64,000 nt of DNA from Lyngbya sp. HA4199-MV5 (GCA_019359375.1 JAHHHL010000002.1:124001-188000); one strand, 5' to 3'. Positions 28,161 through 38,464 are shown, counted from the first letter of the stretch. Notes: generated from the letters alone by a model not told the origin. Numbers and translations: made by a program.

Positions 28161-28409
28161 TTAGAAGGAGAAGTTTAGCTCCGCCATGAGAGCGGCGACT
28201 GTACCTCGATGGGCGTTGCCCTGTGTGTATTCTGTTTCTGCTGCTTTCACTTCCTGGACTAATTGGTTTCGTCGCTGCTGGTGCAGGCGTTTCTGAATCA
28301 GGTTTACCAATACTGCCTGGTCATCCATTGGTAAAGATTCAACCAGGTCGATCGCTTGCTGAAATTTAGATTGTTCGGCTATTTTGACCGTTGGAGGCGT
28401 GTTAGTCAT
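28161..28409 (-). CDS. Orphan antitoxin-like protein
   Basis: An 82-residue protein (MTNTPPTVKIAEQSKFQQAIDLVESLPMDDQAVLVNLIQKRLHQQRR...) resembling a common cyanobacterial antitoxin type with the LVESLPxDDQxxLVxLIxKRL core and a GTVAALMAEL end. Such genes are normally followed by a RelE/YoeB-type toxin. Here only 155 bp without a frame separate it from the dxr start, so the toxin is absent or lost. Family and role are tentative. Confidence 0.65.
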   Translation of the reverse strand: MTNTPPTVKIAEQSKFQQAIDLVESLPMDDQAVLVNLIQKRLHQQRRNQLVQEVKAAETEYTQGNAHRGTVAALMAELNFSF

Positions 28410-28516
28410 TCCAGTGAGGCTCCAAGCTTTGAAAGCTGTACATTCATGATGAACCAGCGGTCGTTGTTCTCAAGTTTAAGCGTTGGCGGAGCCTGTGCAA
28501 AGCACGTATCGCTCTT

Positions 28517-28552
28517 CTCACTGCGATCGCTCGCCTCACCAAGCAAAAGCGA
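28517..28552. repeat. 36-bp direct repeat, left of hicAB
   Basis: CTCACTGCGATCGCTCGCCT followed by CACCAAGCAAAAGCGA. It recurs with two mismatches at 29109-29144, just past hicB, so the two copies bracket the toxin-antitoxin module. Confidence 0.8.
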
Positions 28553-28659
28553 CCGTCCGGTGGAAAAGGGCGATTTCAGGTTTAGTACAAGGGTATGGAC
28601 ATATTGGCAGTAAGAAGTGCGATCACTTGATAAAATCAGGGATGCTCTGCAAGGGATTT

Positions 28660-28875
28660 ATGCCGAGGAAAATCCGGGACTACAAAGCCGAAATGACCAA
28701 ATTGGGTTTTGAGCAAAGGCGCGGTAAGGGAAGCCACCAAAACTGGAAACATCCGAAACTGCCACTGATCATCACAATTGCCTTCAAAGATGGTGAGGAT
28801 GTGCCGTTATATTTAGAGAAACTGCTGCGAAAGGCGATTCAAGCATTGGGAACGATTGAGGAGTCAGATCAATGA
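28660..28875 (+). CDS. hicA: HicA-type mRNA interferase toxin
   Basis: A 71-residue HicA toxin with a dsRNA-binding-like fold. The motif KLGFEQRRGKGSHQNWKHP contains the conserved GSH histidine needed for mRNA cleavage. The frame is open upstream to 28483, but only the ATG at 28660 (MPRKIRDYKAEM) gives HicA's normal length. Its stop overlaps the hicB start by 4 bp, toxin first, the usual hicAB order. It appears intact. Confidence 0.88.
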   Translation: MPRKIRDYKAEMTKLGFEQRRGKGSHQNWKHPKLPLIITIAFKDGEDVPLYLEKLLRKAIQALGTIEESDQ

Positions 28876-29090
28876 AGTACCGCTACAGCCTAATGATTCA
28901 ATGGTCAGACGAGGATCAGCTTTATTTAGTGACAATTCCAGAGTTCTCAGCAATTGCGATGCAGCCCTGCACCTACGGAAGAACCTATGAAGAGGCGATC
29001 GCGAACGCTCAAGAGGCGATCGCAGGGTATTTAGAATACTGTCAAGCAGAGGGAATTTTGCCGCCATCTCCTTTTCCTGTAGCTGCTTAA
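28872..29090 (+). CDS. hicB: HicB-type antitoxin
   Basis: A 72-residue partner of HicA. It shows the partial RNase-H-like fold typical of HicB (YSLMIQWSDEDQLYLVTIPEFSAIA, then YGRTYEEAIANAQEAIAGYLEYCQ). It has no separate C-terminal DNA-binding domain, so it is a short-form HicB, and autoregulation through DNA binding is uncertain. It is translationally coupled to hicA. A 36-bp direct repeat starts 19 bp past its stop. Confidence 0.88.
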   Translation: MKYRYSLMIQWSDEDQLYLVTIPEFSAIAMQPCTYGRTYEEAIANAQEAIAGYLEYCQAEGILPPSPFPVAA

Positions 29091-29108
29091 ACTCCCGCGA
29101 TCAACACT

Positions 29109-29144
29109 CTCAGTGCGATCGCTCGTCTCACCAAGCAAAAGCGA
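29109..29144. repeat. 36-bp direct repeat, right of hicAB
   Basis: Right-hand copy of the repeat at 28517-28552 (two mismatches). It is followed by a short CGATCGCCTTTTG direct duplication up to about 29173, then atpC. Confidence 0.8.
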
Positions 29145-29215
29145 TCGCCTTTTGCAAGCACGATCGCCTTTTGATAGTCTACAAAGCACTACTTTATGTT
29201 TGTGGGGCGACAGCG

Positions 29216-29626
29216 TTAAGCGACACCACCTGCGGCTTGAAGTCTCGCACGGGCACGTTTATATGCCTGCGTTGCCTGAATCCGAGCAGAACGATCGTCG
29301 CTTTGCAACGACTGATTGTACTTAGTTTCTGCTTCATTAAAAGCCGTTTGTGCGGTTGCTTTGTCGATCGTTTCGCCCCGTTCAGCAGCGTTGACCAGCA
29401 CGGTGACTTCGTTGTCTTCGACTTCAGCAAAGCCACCTAATAAGGCAATCGGCACCCAATTCTTATCAGCACGGACGCGCATCACGCCAATGTCTAGCGC
29501 TGTCAGCAATGGCGCGTGTCCCGTCAAAATACCCAGTTGCCCGGTGGTACTGGGCAGAATGACTTCTTCAGCCTCAGCGTCCCAGATGGTTTTGTCTGGT
29601 GCCACTACCCGAACAGTCAGCGTCAT
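29216..29626 (-). CDS. atpC: ATP synthase epsilon subunit
   Basis: Central-stalk subunit of F1, 136 residues. The N-terminal beta-sandwich ([47 protein letters not shown]) is followed by a C-terminal helical hairpin ending in [11 protein letters not shown], which in cyanobacteria and chloroplasts inhibits ATP hydrolysis. An AGGAG ribosome-binding site precedes the ATG. It lies 90 bp downstream of the beta-subunit gene; this separate beta-epsilon pair is the cyanobacterial/plastid arrangement (atpE in plastid naming). Confidence 0.96.
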   Translation of the reverse strand: MTLTVRVVAPDKTIWDAEAEEVILPSTTGQLGILTGHAPLLTALDIGVMRVRADKNWVPIALLGGFAEVEDNEVTVLVNAAERGETIDKATAQTAFNEAETKYNQSLQSDDRSARIQATQAYKRARARLQAAGGVA

Positions 29627-29668
29627 AAAAAACTCCTAAAGCCAGCGATCTTATCGAAAAGAGTGTCT

Positions 29669-29707
29669 GGTTGTTAGTTGTTGGTAATGGTCTAACAACT
29701 AACAACC
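29669..29707. repeat. Inverted repeat between atpD and atpC
   Basis: The 14-base perfect arms GGTTGTTAGTTGTT (29669-29682) and AACAACTAACAACC (29694-29707) fill the short gap between the two genes. The same GGTTGTTAGTTGTTGG word occurs in the psbP-maf gap near 50351, so this is a dispersed low-complexity repeat that can form a hairpin in the atp mRNA. Confidence 0.75.
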
Positions 29708-29716
29708 AACAACTGC

Positions 29717-31528
<1,812 letters not shown>

Positions 31529-31945
31529 ATGCAGGTATTTGTTTTACTCTTTAACGCGGGCACGGAAAACGAGGGCATTCACACGATCCAGATTGGCGAT
31601 CGCAATTTGGTGCTGCTCTTTGAGCAGGAAGATGATGCCACTCGCTACTCGCTCTTGTTGGAGGCGCAGGACTTTCCAGTGCCGACGGTTGAAGCGATGG
31701 ACAAGGCTGAGATTGAAGAGTTTTGTAAGGATGCTGGCTACGAGGGGCAGTTTGTGCCATCAGGCTTTGTTCCCAAAACAGATGCCGAGCGGCTCTTGCT
31801 AGCACCCCCCGAAGCCAACCTGGAAGAAACCAACTGGCGCATTGACTCGACACCTGAGGAGCAGACTGAACCAGGTTTAGGCTCAGAAGTGGGGTCAGAT
31901 GAGGAGCTAGAACGCATTCGCCGCAAGCTTGAAGGGCTGTTGTAG
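31529..31945 (+). CDS. DUF3110 domain-containing protein
   Basis: A 138-residue acidic soluble protein. Residues 1-90 (MQVFVLLFNAGTENEGIHTIQI, VLLFEQEDDATRYSLLLEAQDFP) match DUF3110, a small family of cyanobacteria and plastids without known function. The C-terminal 45 residues are Glu/Asp-rich and end in a charged helix (EELERIRRKLEGLL). It lies 80 bp upstream of murQ on the same strand; the gap holds TTTATCC-type low-complexity sequence. Confidence 0.88.
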   Translation: MQVFVLLFNAGTENEGIHTIQIGDRNLVLLFEQEDDATRYSLLLEAQDFPVPTVEAMDKAEIEEFCKDAGYEGQFVPSGFVPKTDAERLLLAPPEANLEETNWRIDSTPEEQTEPGLGSEVGSDEELERIRRKLEGLL

Positions 31946-32025
31946 AAGGCTCAAGGAAGGATAAAAGCTAAACCGGATACCCCTTTATCCTTTATCCTTA
32001 TATCCTTTAGCCCTTCTAACCTCTC

Positions 32026-32958
32026 ATGCCAAACGTAGACGAGCGTGGACATCTGCTGACCGAGCAGGCAAACCCAAACAGCCAGCATCTTGATCGGCTC
32101 ACCACGCTGGAATTGGTTGATCTGTTTAATCAGGAAGACGCACGCACGATCGCGGCGATCACTCAGGCTCGGCAACCTTTAGCGAAAGCAATTGATCTCA
32201 CAGCCGCTGCACTCCGGCAGGGTGGACGCTTGTTTTACATTGGGGCTGGGACGAGTGGACGCTTGGGCGTGCTGGATGCGGCAGAGTGCCCGCCGACCTT
32301 TTGTTCTGACCCAGAGCAGGTGCAGGGAATTCTGGCTGGGGGTGCTGAAGCATTAGTCCGGAGTTCTGAAGGGTTGGAGGATCGATCTGACGATGGGGCA
32401 GCGGCGATCGACGATCGGCAGATCACCAAGCTGGATGTCGTTGTGGGTATTACGGCTGGTGGTACGACCCCCTATGTTCATGGTGCGTTACAGGCTGCGC
32501 GTCAACGAGGAGCGACGACTGTTTTCATCGCGTGCGTCCCTGCTGATCAGGTTGATGCGGCAGTTGATGTGGATATTCGCCTGCTGGTCGGTCCCGAAAT
32601 TCTGGCTGGCTCGACGCGCCTCAAGGCAGGTACCGTGACCAAGCTTGCCCTCAACATTCTGTCTACAGGCGTGATGGTGCAGTTGGGGAAGGTCTACGGC
32701 AATCGCATGGTCGATGTGGCGGTGACGAACAAAAAGTTGCACGATCGTGCCCTCCGCATTCTGCAAGACCTGACCGACCTGAGCCGGGAAGAAGCAGAAC
32801 CGCTTCTGGAGCAAAGTGGGCGCAACGTGAAGCTAGCGCTGCTCATGCACTGGACGGGGTTAGGAAAAGCAGAGGGAGCTCAGCTTTTGAGCCAGCACCA
32901 GGGGCATTTAAGAAAAGCTGTAGCCGCTCTGAATGCTGAGTGCAATCATGAGACGTAA
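32026..32958 (+). CDS. murQ: N-acetylmuramic acid 6-phosphate etherase
   Basis: Cleaves the lactyl ether of MurNAc-6-phosphate to GlcNAc-6-phosphate in peptidoglycan recycling. The SIS domain shows FYIGAGTSGRLGVLDAAECPPTF (glutamate for ether cleavage), GGAEALVRSSEGLEDR, VVGITAGGTTPYVHGAL and TKLALNILSTGVMV. At 310 residues it is full length. The family-typical start region is ERGHLLTEQANPNSQHLD. No sugar transporter or kinase gene is adjacent. Confidence 0.96.
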   Translation: MPNVDERGHLLTEQANPNSQHLDRLTTLELVDLFNQEDARTIAAITQARQPLAKAIDLTAAALRQGGRLFYIGAGTSGRLGVLDAAECPPTFCSDPEQVQGILAGGAEALVRSSEGLEDRSDDGAAAIDDRQITKLDVVVGITAGGTTPYVHGALQAARQRGATTVFIACVPADQVDAAVDVDIRLLVGPEILAGSTRLKAGTVTKLALNILSTGVMVQLGKVYGNRMVDVAVTNKKLHDRALRILQDLTDLSREEAEPLLEQSGRNVKLALLMHWTGLGKAEGAQLLSQHQGHLRKAVAALNAECNHET

Positions 32959-33051
32959 CATTCTGCTTCACCCGCCATTAGAATCCTCTTGATCTTATCG
33001 AAAACCTAAAAGGTCAGATACAAGCGGATTGTTTCTGCCTTTGTCGATAAT

Positions 33052-33834
33052 TTACTTAAAAGCACGTTGACTGACACTGTCAACGAGCGTTGCCATCACA
33101 GCACGAGGCAGTAAGCGCGGCAAAAGATTCGACTCAAGCGAGTTTTTGAAACCGGGAATGACATAATGCCGATCGCGTTCCAACGCTGACAGCCCATCCC
33201 GAACGACCCTTTGTGGAGAATGCTTTCCAGCGACAACATCACGCCCCATTGCGTCAAAAAAGCTTGTGTTGGTCGCACCTGGGCATAACGCCAAGACTTT
33301 AATGCCTCGTTTGCGATACTCAATCCACAAGGCTTCGCTAAAGGACAGGACAAATGCTTTCGTGGCGGCGTACACGGCTTGACGAGGGAGTGGGTAAAAA
33401 CTGGTGGTTGAACCAATGTTAATAATGCTGCCTTCACCCTTTGCCAGCATCTCTGGAATGAACGTATGGGTTAAATCAACGACAGAAACCACATTGAGCA
33501 TGACTTGCTGATGGTCTTGATCCGGCACGATCGACTCGAACACTCCGTGGGTGCTGAAGCCTGCGTTATTGACGAGCATATCAACATGCCATTGTTTGGC
33601 TTGCACCGCTTCATAAATGCGTGAGCTTTCTCCTTCACGGCTGAGATCGGCTGTGATAACTTCAGCACTGATGCTGTAGCGATCGCGAAGCTGAGTTGCT
33701 AGAGCTTGTAGCTTGTCTGCTGAACGTGCGACGAGAACAAGGTTCATTTTTCGGTTTGCGAGTTCATGAGCAAAGGCTTCTCCGATGCCACTGGATGCGC
33801 CAGTGATCAGAGCCGTTTTGCCAACGTAGTGCAT
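33052..33834 (-). CDS. SDR family oxidoreductase (DltE-like)
   Basis: A 260-residue short-chain dehydrogenase with cofactor motif TGASSGIG, NNAG motif, active-site serine in NIGSTTSFYP and YxxxK in VYAATKAF. The C-terminus (LLPRLLPRAVMATLVDSV) resembles the DltE/YqjQ group that acts on hydrophobic ketones. The frame extends to 33870, but the ATG at 33834 (MHYVGKTALITG) is the natural start. It is directly downstream of a MarR-type gene on the same strand and probably under its control. Confidence 0.88.
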   Translation of the reverse strand: MHYVGKTALITGASSGIGEAFAHELANRKMNLVLVARSADKLQALATQLRDRYSISAEVITADLSREGESSRIYEAVQAKQWHVDMLVNNAGFSTHGVFESIVPDQDHQQVMLNVVSVVDLTHTFIPEMLAKGEGSIINIGSTTSFYPLPRQAVYAATKAFVLSFSEALWIEYRKRGIKVLALCPGATNTSFFDAMGRDVVAGKHSPQRVVRDGLSALERDRHYVIPGFKNSLESNLLPRLLPRAVMATLVDSVSQRAFK

Positions 33835-33917
33835 GGTTTTTCTCCTGTATTGATTGACTGTGAAGTTCATAGTTTGAAAGATTCATTTTTTGAAGTTAAT
33901 AGCCAAAAAAAGAATGG

Positions 33918-34367
33918 CTACAAATGCTTCAGTAAGTTGGCTTTCTGTTGATTGAGATGCACGGCTACTTTTCGCATCATCCGCAGCATCTCTTGTTGCT
34001 CCGGTTCATCTAACCTATTGAGAATGGCTCGACTAACCTTCCGATAGTTCTCAATTTCCACAGCGTAAATGTTCTCTCCTTCGGGCGTGAGACAGATTCT
34101 GACAATGCGCCTGTCTTCGTCGGAGCGATCGCGGCGCAGACACTTTCTTTTCACTAACTTATCGACGATTCCAGTCGTGTTGGTGATGCTAAGTTTCGCT
34201 CGTTCAGCAAGCTCACGCATCATCAACGGTTGGAACTGCCCCACGACATTGATGACGCGACATTCCTGCTTATTGAGATTGACTGCTGCACTGGAACTTT
34301 CCTGTGCCACCTCAAACAGGTCGGCAAGAATGGCAATGTATTTCGTTAATTCGTCCGCTCTACTCAC
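33918..34367 (-). CDS. MarR family transcriptional regulator
   Basis: A 149-residue winged-helix protein with the MarR core: LNKQECRVINVVGQFQPLMMRELAERAKLSITNTTGIVDKLVKRKCLRRDRSDEDRRIVRICLTPEGENIY. The recognition helix and the basic wing (DRSDEDRR) are present. It is encoded upstream of the SDR gene and probably represses that operon and itself: a palindrome overlaps its own -10 element. The ligand is unknown. Confidence 0.9.
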   Translation of the reverse strand: MSRADELTKYIAILADLFEVAQESSSAAVNLNKQECRVINVVGQFQPLMMRELAERAKLSITNTTGIVDKLVKRKCLRRDRSDEDRRIVRICLTPEGENIYAVEIENYRKVSRAILNRLDEPEQQEMLRMMRKVAVHLNQQKANLLKHL

Positions 34368-34400
34368 ATTCCTTCATGCTTGGAAAGATTCAAATTCTGA

Positions 34401-34436
34401 ACAATTCAATTGTAATACAAGAAACCTGTTTGTCAA
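34401..34436 (-). promoter_or_regulatory. Promoter and operator of the MarR-SDR operon
   Basis: On the minus strand the perfect -35 TTGACA (34436-34431) is followed after 16 bp by TACAAT (34414-34409). A 13-base perfect palindrome, ACAATTGAATTGT (34413-34401), overlaps the -10. It lies 34-69 bp upstream of the marR start, the usual layout for autorepression. Confidence 0.65.
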
Positions 34437-34582
34437 CGCACGCTGCAACTGTCTGACAGTATGACAATGTGATTGAACGGCATGAATACTGCTGTCATCC
34501 TAAAGACCAGCGCTTTTATTTGCATTCACCACACTCGATGACCATTTTGGCAAGACAGCGATCGATTCATGAAGATGTCCCA

Positions 34583-37405
34583 TCATCGACACACAGCGCG
34601 ATCGAGGTCAGTCACATTGGGATTTGTGGTGAGGTAGTTGTGCAGCCAGGTGCAGCCTCGTTGCATCAAGTCATTCAGGTTGAGGTTCCACAGAATAACC
34701 GTGCCATCCTGACTGGCAGAGGCAAGGGTTTTACCATCGGGGCTAAAGCTAACGCTTCTGACCCAGTTGGTGTGATCGGTAAAGGTAGCTAACTGCTGTC
34801 CATCTATACTCCACAGCCGCACGGTTTTGTCGGCGCTGGCGGTGGCGATCGTCGAACCTTCTGGGCTAAACGCAACGCCCATCACAAAGCCACCGTGCCC
34901 TCTGAGGGTAAACAGGCGATCGCCACCGCGATTCCAGAGTTGAACGGTGCCATCATCGCTCCCGGTTGCCAAGATTTGACTATCGGGGCTAAACGCGACC
35001 GTCCCAACGGGTCCGCCTTGTCCTTGAAGGGTTCTCAGCAAGGTTCCGTTGACCTGCCAGAGTTGGGCGGTAGCATCGTCGTTACCAGACAGTAAGAAGC
35101 GACCATCGGGACTAAAGGCAACGCTGAGGACAGCTCCACTGTGCCCTTTTAGCGTTTTCAGGAGTTGCCCTTCCTGATTCCAAAGTTTAATGGTCCCATC
35201 CTCACTGGCAGACGCAACGGTTTGCCCATCGGGACTGAAAGCAACGCTCCAGACGGTTCCTTGATGTCCTTGTAGAGTTTTGAGGAGTTGACCTTGGCGG
35301 CTCCAGAGTTTGACGGTGCTGTCTTCGCTGGCAGAGGCGATGGTTTGACTATTGGGACTAAAAGCAACGCTCAAAATCCGTTTCTGATGGCTCTTTAAGG
35401 TCAGGCGTTCCGTGCCCTTGCGATCCCATAGCTTAATGGTGTTGTCACTGCCGCCCGTGGCGATCGTTTGACCATCGGGGCTAAAACGCACGCTGTTGAC
35501 CATATCCTGGTGTCCATTGAGGGCGACGAGCGGTGGCGGAACGATCGCCCAGAGTTTGAGGGTGCGATCGCCACTGGCAGACACCAGCGTTTTGCCATCG
35601 GGGCTAAAGTTCACGCTGTTGACCCAATTGCTGTGCCCTCGAAAGGTGTTAGTAGTTTCGCCATTGAGATGCCACAGGTTAATGGTGCTATCAAGACTGG
35701 CAGACGCAAGCAGGGTACCATCAGGGCTAAAACTCAGGCTTCTGACTCCATCGCTGTGCCCCATGAACGTTTTGAGCAATTGTCCAAAGCGTTGAGGGTC
35801 TGCCCGATCGACCGACCACAGTTTTACCGTCTCATCCTCGCTGGCAGAGGCAAGCGTTTTACCATCGGGGCTAAAGCGAACGCCAACCACAGTTGCACCA
35901 TGACCGATGGTGTTGCTTTCGCTGGCAGAGGCAAGCGTTTTACCATCGGGGCTAAAGCGAACGCCGAGCATGGTTTTCAGTAGCTTACCGTCGAGGTTTC
36001 GCAGCCGCACATCCTGATCACCTTCTGCGGTGGCAAGCGTCTGACCGTCGGGACTGAACTGAACGCTCACAACGGCAAACCCTTCTGTGCTAAAGGTTCT
36101 CACCAGCTTGCCGCTCAGATTCCATAGCTTAATGATGCCTTTCTGGTCAGACGAGACAATGAGGTTATTCTTGGGGTTAAAGCTGGCACTCATGACTCTG
36201 GCACCGTGACCTTTGAGCGATCGCAAAAGTTGCCCCTTAAGGCTCCACAGCCTGACGGTTTGATCATCGCTGGCAGAAACCAGGGTTTGACCATCGGGGC
36301 TAAAGCTAACGCTGTTGACGCGATCGCTGTGTCCAGTCAGAGTTTTAAGCAGTTTACCCTCTTGACTCCACAGCTTGATGGTTTTGTCCGCACTAGCAGA
36401 GGCGATCGTTTGACCATCGGGGCTGAAGCTGGCACTCATGACGTACCCCTGGTGCCCCTGTAAGGTGTTCTCCGCCTTGATGCCATACACAACCTGCCGT
36501 AGAGCAGTAATGGCGCGTAGCTGGGTACTGGGTTCCAAAAACCAGCCAATTTGCTTGAGTTGCCGTCCGGTGTGCAAGCCTTCAACCAATGCCTCTAGCT
36601 CCAGCCCTGAAGCCATCAGTTTTTGAGCACCGGAGCTTTGCGCCACGACTTCCGCTTTGATTTTTTGCTTAAAGGCAAAGCCTGCCATGCCCAGCGCCAC
36701 GATCGAAAAGGCACTCACAGCAGCGGTCAAAAACTGCTGACGGAGCACTTCCGCTTTCTGCCGCAAGGTTTCGGCTTTGCGACTGGTGTTGATGAAGGCT
36801 CCTTGCAACTCGGTCGGCTCAGGCTTTTTGCCCGTGGCTTGGGCGAGCCAAAGTTCGGCTTCTTCTAGATCACTGCCACGCAGCAAGAGGCTTTCGTCGC
36901 GGGTGCGGTGCTCCCATTCGATCGCCCGTGTTTGTAACCGAGCGTGAGCGCGAACATACTTCAGATCTGTATCGAGCGCAGTGGTCAGAATTTTGAGGGC
37001 GCGATCGTGGTCGTCTGTTTCCCGAAAGAAGAGCCAGTTATGCGTCGCTAGCATGGGGTGCACGAGCGCGACATCAAAGCCTTCCCGCCGCACGATCGGC
37101 ACCAGTCGCTTGTGGTTTGCTACGGCATGATCTAGCTCTTGCCCACACACTTTAGAGGCGATCGAATCGGGGCTGAGCACAAAGATAAAATTGCTGGCGG
37201 CTTCGATGCCTGACTGGATGGCTGCCCACCAGTCTTCGGTCGGCTGAATGTCTTCCCAATCAACCCAGAGGTTATAACCCAGTTGTTTGAGCGATCGGCT
37301 GAGCGTCTGGACAAATTCTTTATCTTTACGGGAGTAGGAGATAAAAATCTCGTTCTGCCGCTCGATCGCGCTGCTTTGTCCCGCATCCATACCTGTAACA
37401 GCCAT
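34583..37405 (-). CDS. TIR domain - transmembrane - WD40 repeat protein
   Basis: About 940 residues. Residues 18-150 are a bacterial TIR domain (IFISYSRKDKEFV, WVDWEDIQPTEDWW, FIFVLSPDSIASKVCGQELDHA); the glutamate of VCGQE (about residue 90) sits where TIR NADases have their catalytic Glu. A helical linker ends in one hydrophobic segment (about 225-244, FLTAAVSAFSIVALGMAGFA). From about residue 315 there are 14 recognisable WD40 repeats, enough for two seven-bladed propellers, plus one truncated repeat made by a recent 46-bp duplication. A short helical tail (GCTWLHNYLTTNPNV) follows. It is a monocistronic relative of the gene at 57.8 kb. The ATG at 37405 is preferred over a TTG at 37423; 37390 is also possible. 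Confidence 0.88.
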   Translation of the reverse strand: MAVTGMDAGQSSAIERQNEIFISYSRKDKEFVQTLSRSLKQLGYNLWVDWEDIQPTEDWWAAIQSGIEAASNFIFVLSPDSIASKVCGQELDHAVANHKRLVPIVRREGFDVALVHPMLATHNWLFFRETDDHDRALKILTTALDTDLKYVRAHARLQTRAIEWEHRTRDESLLLRGSDLEEAELWLAQATGKKPEPTELQGAFINTSRKAETLRQKAEVLRQQFLTAAVSAFSIVALGMAGFAFKQKIKAEVVAQSSGAQKLMASGLELEALVEGLHTGRQLKQIGWFLEPSTQLRAITALRQVVYGIKAENTLQGHQGYVMSASFSPDGQTIASASADKTIKLWSQEGKLLKTLTGHSDRVNSVSFSPDGQTLVSASDDQTVRLWSLKGQLLRSLKGHGARVMSASFNPKNNLIVSSDQKGIIKLWNLSGKLVRTFSTEGFAVVSVQFSPDGQTLATAEGDQDVRLRNLDGKLLKTMLGVRFSPDGKTLASASESNTIGHGATVVGVRFSPDGKTLASASEDETVKLWSVDRADPQRFGQLLKTFMGHSDGVRSLSFSPDGTLLASASLDSTINLWHLNGETTNTFRGHSNWVNSVNFSPDGKTLVSASGDRTLKLWAIVPPPLVALNGHQDMVNSVRFSPDGQTIATGGSDNTIKLWDRKGTERLTLKSHQKRILSVAFSPNSQTIASASEDSTVKLWSRQGQLLKTLQGHQGTVWSVAFSPDGQTVASASEDGTIKLWNQEGQLLKTLKGHSGAVLSVAFSPDGRFLLSGNDDATAQLWQVNGTLLRTLQGQGGPVGTVAFSPDSQILATGSDDGTVQLWNRGGDRLFTLRGHGGFVMGVAFSPEGSTIATASADKTVRLWSIDGQQLATFTDHTNWVRSVSFSPDGKTLASASQDGTVILWNLNLNDLMQRGCTWLHNYLTTNPNVTDLDRAVCR
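35839..35965. repeat. 46-bp exact duplication within the WD40 gene
   Basis: Identical 46-base copies lie at 35839-35884 and 35920-35965, 81 bp apart. They encode VRFSPDGKTLASASE twice and leave a truncated WD repeat between them without breaking the frame. Confidence 0.85.
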
Positions 37406-37504
37406 TGTGTGCTTGCATGGCAACCCTTCACCACAGTATCAAATTTAGGTGGCTCCACTGTGAGAGAAGGTTTGGCAGAGGAGAAGGTTTGACAAAGAAA
37501 CACT

Positions 37505-38464
37505 CTACTCGTCATGTCCCTCTGGTTTAAGTCCCTTGCTAAACACGCCTTGAAAGGCAGTCTGCTCGGCAACGCTTTTGCCTTCATTCAGCAGATAGTC
37601 GTGAAACGTGCGGGCAATGACAGAGAGCTGTTTGCCAGAGGGGTAGATGACATACCAGTAGCGTTCGATCGGAAAGCCTTCGACATCCAGAATGGTTAGA
37701 TGACTATTGTGCCCTTCCAGCGCGAGTGTGTGGAGCGACAGCACCGAGATGCCAAGTCCACCCGCGATCGCCTGTTTGATCGCTTCATTGCTGCCCAGAT
37801 CGAGCTTCACCTTGAGTTCCAGGGCGTTTTCCTCAAAAAGCCGCTGGACAGCTTTTCGTGTGCCTGATCCGGGTTCCCGCATGATGAAGGGTTCTTCTGC
37901 CAGCCGCTTGAGTGGAATATTGCGCTCGCGGGCTAGGGGATGGTTTCGTTGCGCTAAGACCACCAGCGGATTTTCGAGAAAGGGATGCACGTTGACATCC
38001 ATGTCTTCAGGTAATTGGCTCAGGATGTAGAGGTCATCGCGGTTATCAGCCAAACTACCCAACACCCATTCGTGGTTATTCACCGTAAGCGACACGTCCA
38101 CGCCGGGATACCGCTGACAAAACGGTCCTAACAAGCGAGGCACCACATATTTTGCCGTAGTGACAACGGCTAACCGGAGCGCTCCTTGCTTGAGTCCTTT
38201 CAAGTCGGCGATCGCGATGTCAAACCGTGACAGACGCGAAAAAACATCCCGGCAGGTAATGTAAAGCTCCTTCCCGGCGGCAGTCAGGTAGAGCCGCTTA
38301 CCAACTTGCTCAAACAGCGGCAAGCCAACCGATTTCGACAGTTGCTTCACCTGCATTGAAACCGTTGGCTGGGTCAAAAAAAGCTCTTCAGCCGCACGCG
38401 TAAAGCTGCTGTGACGTGCAACCGCCTCGAATACCTTTAGCTGATGGAGTGTTGCATTCTTCAA
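37505..38464 (-). CDS. cmpR: LysR-type regulator, CmpR-like
   Basis: A 319-residue LysR regulator. The helix-turn-helix lies in residues 1-65 (TLHQLKVFEAVARHSSFTRAAEELFLTQPTVSMQVKQL). The co-inducer domain is very close to CmpR (GLKQGALRLAVVTTAKYVVPRLLGPFCQRYPGVDVSL, EEPFIMREPGSGTRKAVQRLFEEN, GSNEAIKQAIAGGLGISVLS). CmpR activates high-affinity bicarbonate uptake genes under low CO2. No cmpABCD genes are in this window, so the regulon lies elsewhere, and a related low-CO2 regulator cannot be excluded. A 16-bp inverted repeat lies 24 bp upstream of the start. Confidence 0.82.
   Translation of the reverse strand: MKNATLHQLKVFEAVARHSSFTRAAEELFLTQPTVSMQVKQLSKSVGLPLFEQVGKRLYLTAAGKELYITCRDVFSRLSRFDIAIADLKGLKQGALRLAVVTTAKYVVPRLLGPFCQRYPGVDVSLTVNNHEWVLGSLADNRDDLYILSQLPEDMDVNVHPFLENPLVVLAQRNHPLARERNIPLKRLAEEPFIMREPGSGTRKAVQRLFEENALELKVKLDLGSNEAIKQAIAGGLGISVLSLHTLALEGHNSHLTILDVEGFPIERYWYVIYPSGKQLSVIARTFHDYLLNEGKSVAEQTAFQGVFSKGLKPEGHDE

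Noticed and set aside
35158-36463. Plus-strand open frames across the first WD40 gene
   Set aside because: They are antisense to the repeated WD40 coding sequence; their mutual similarity only reflects the WD repeats.
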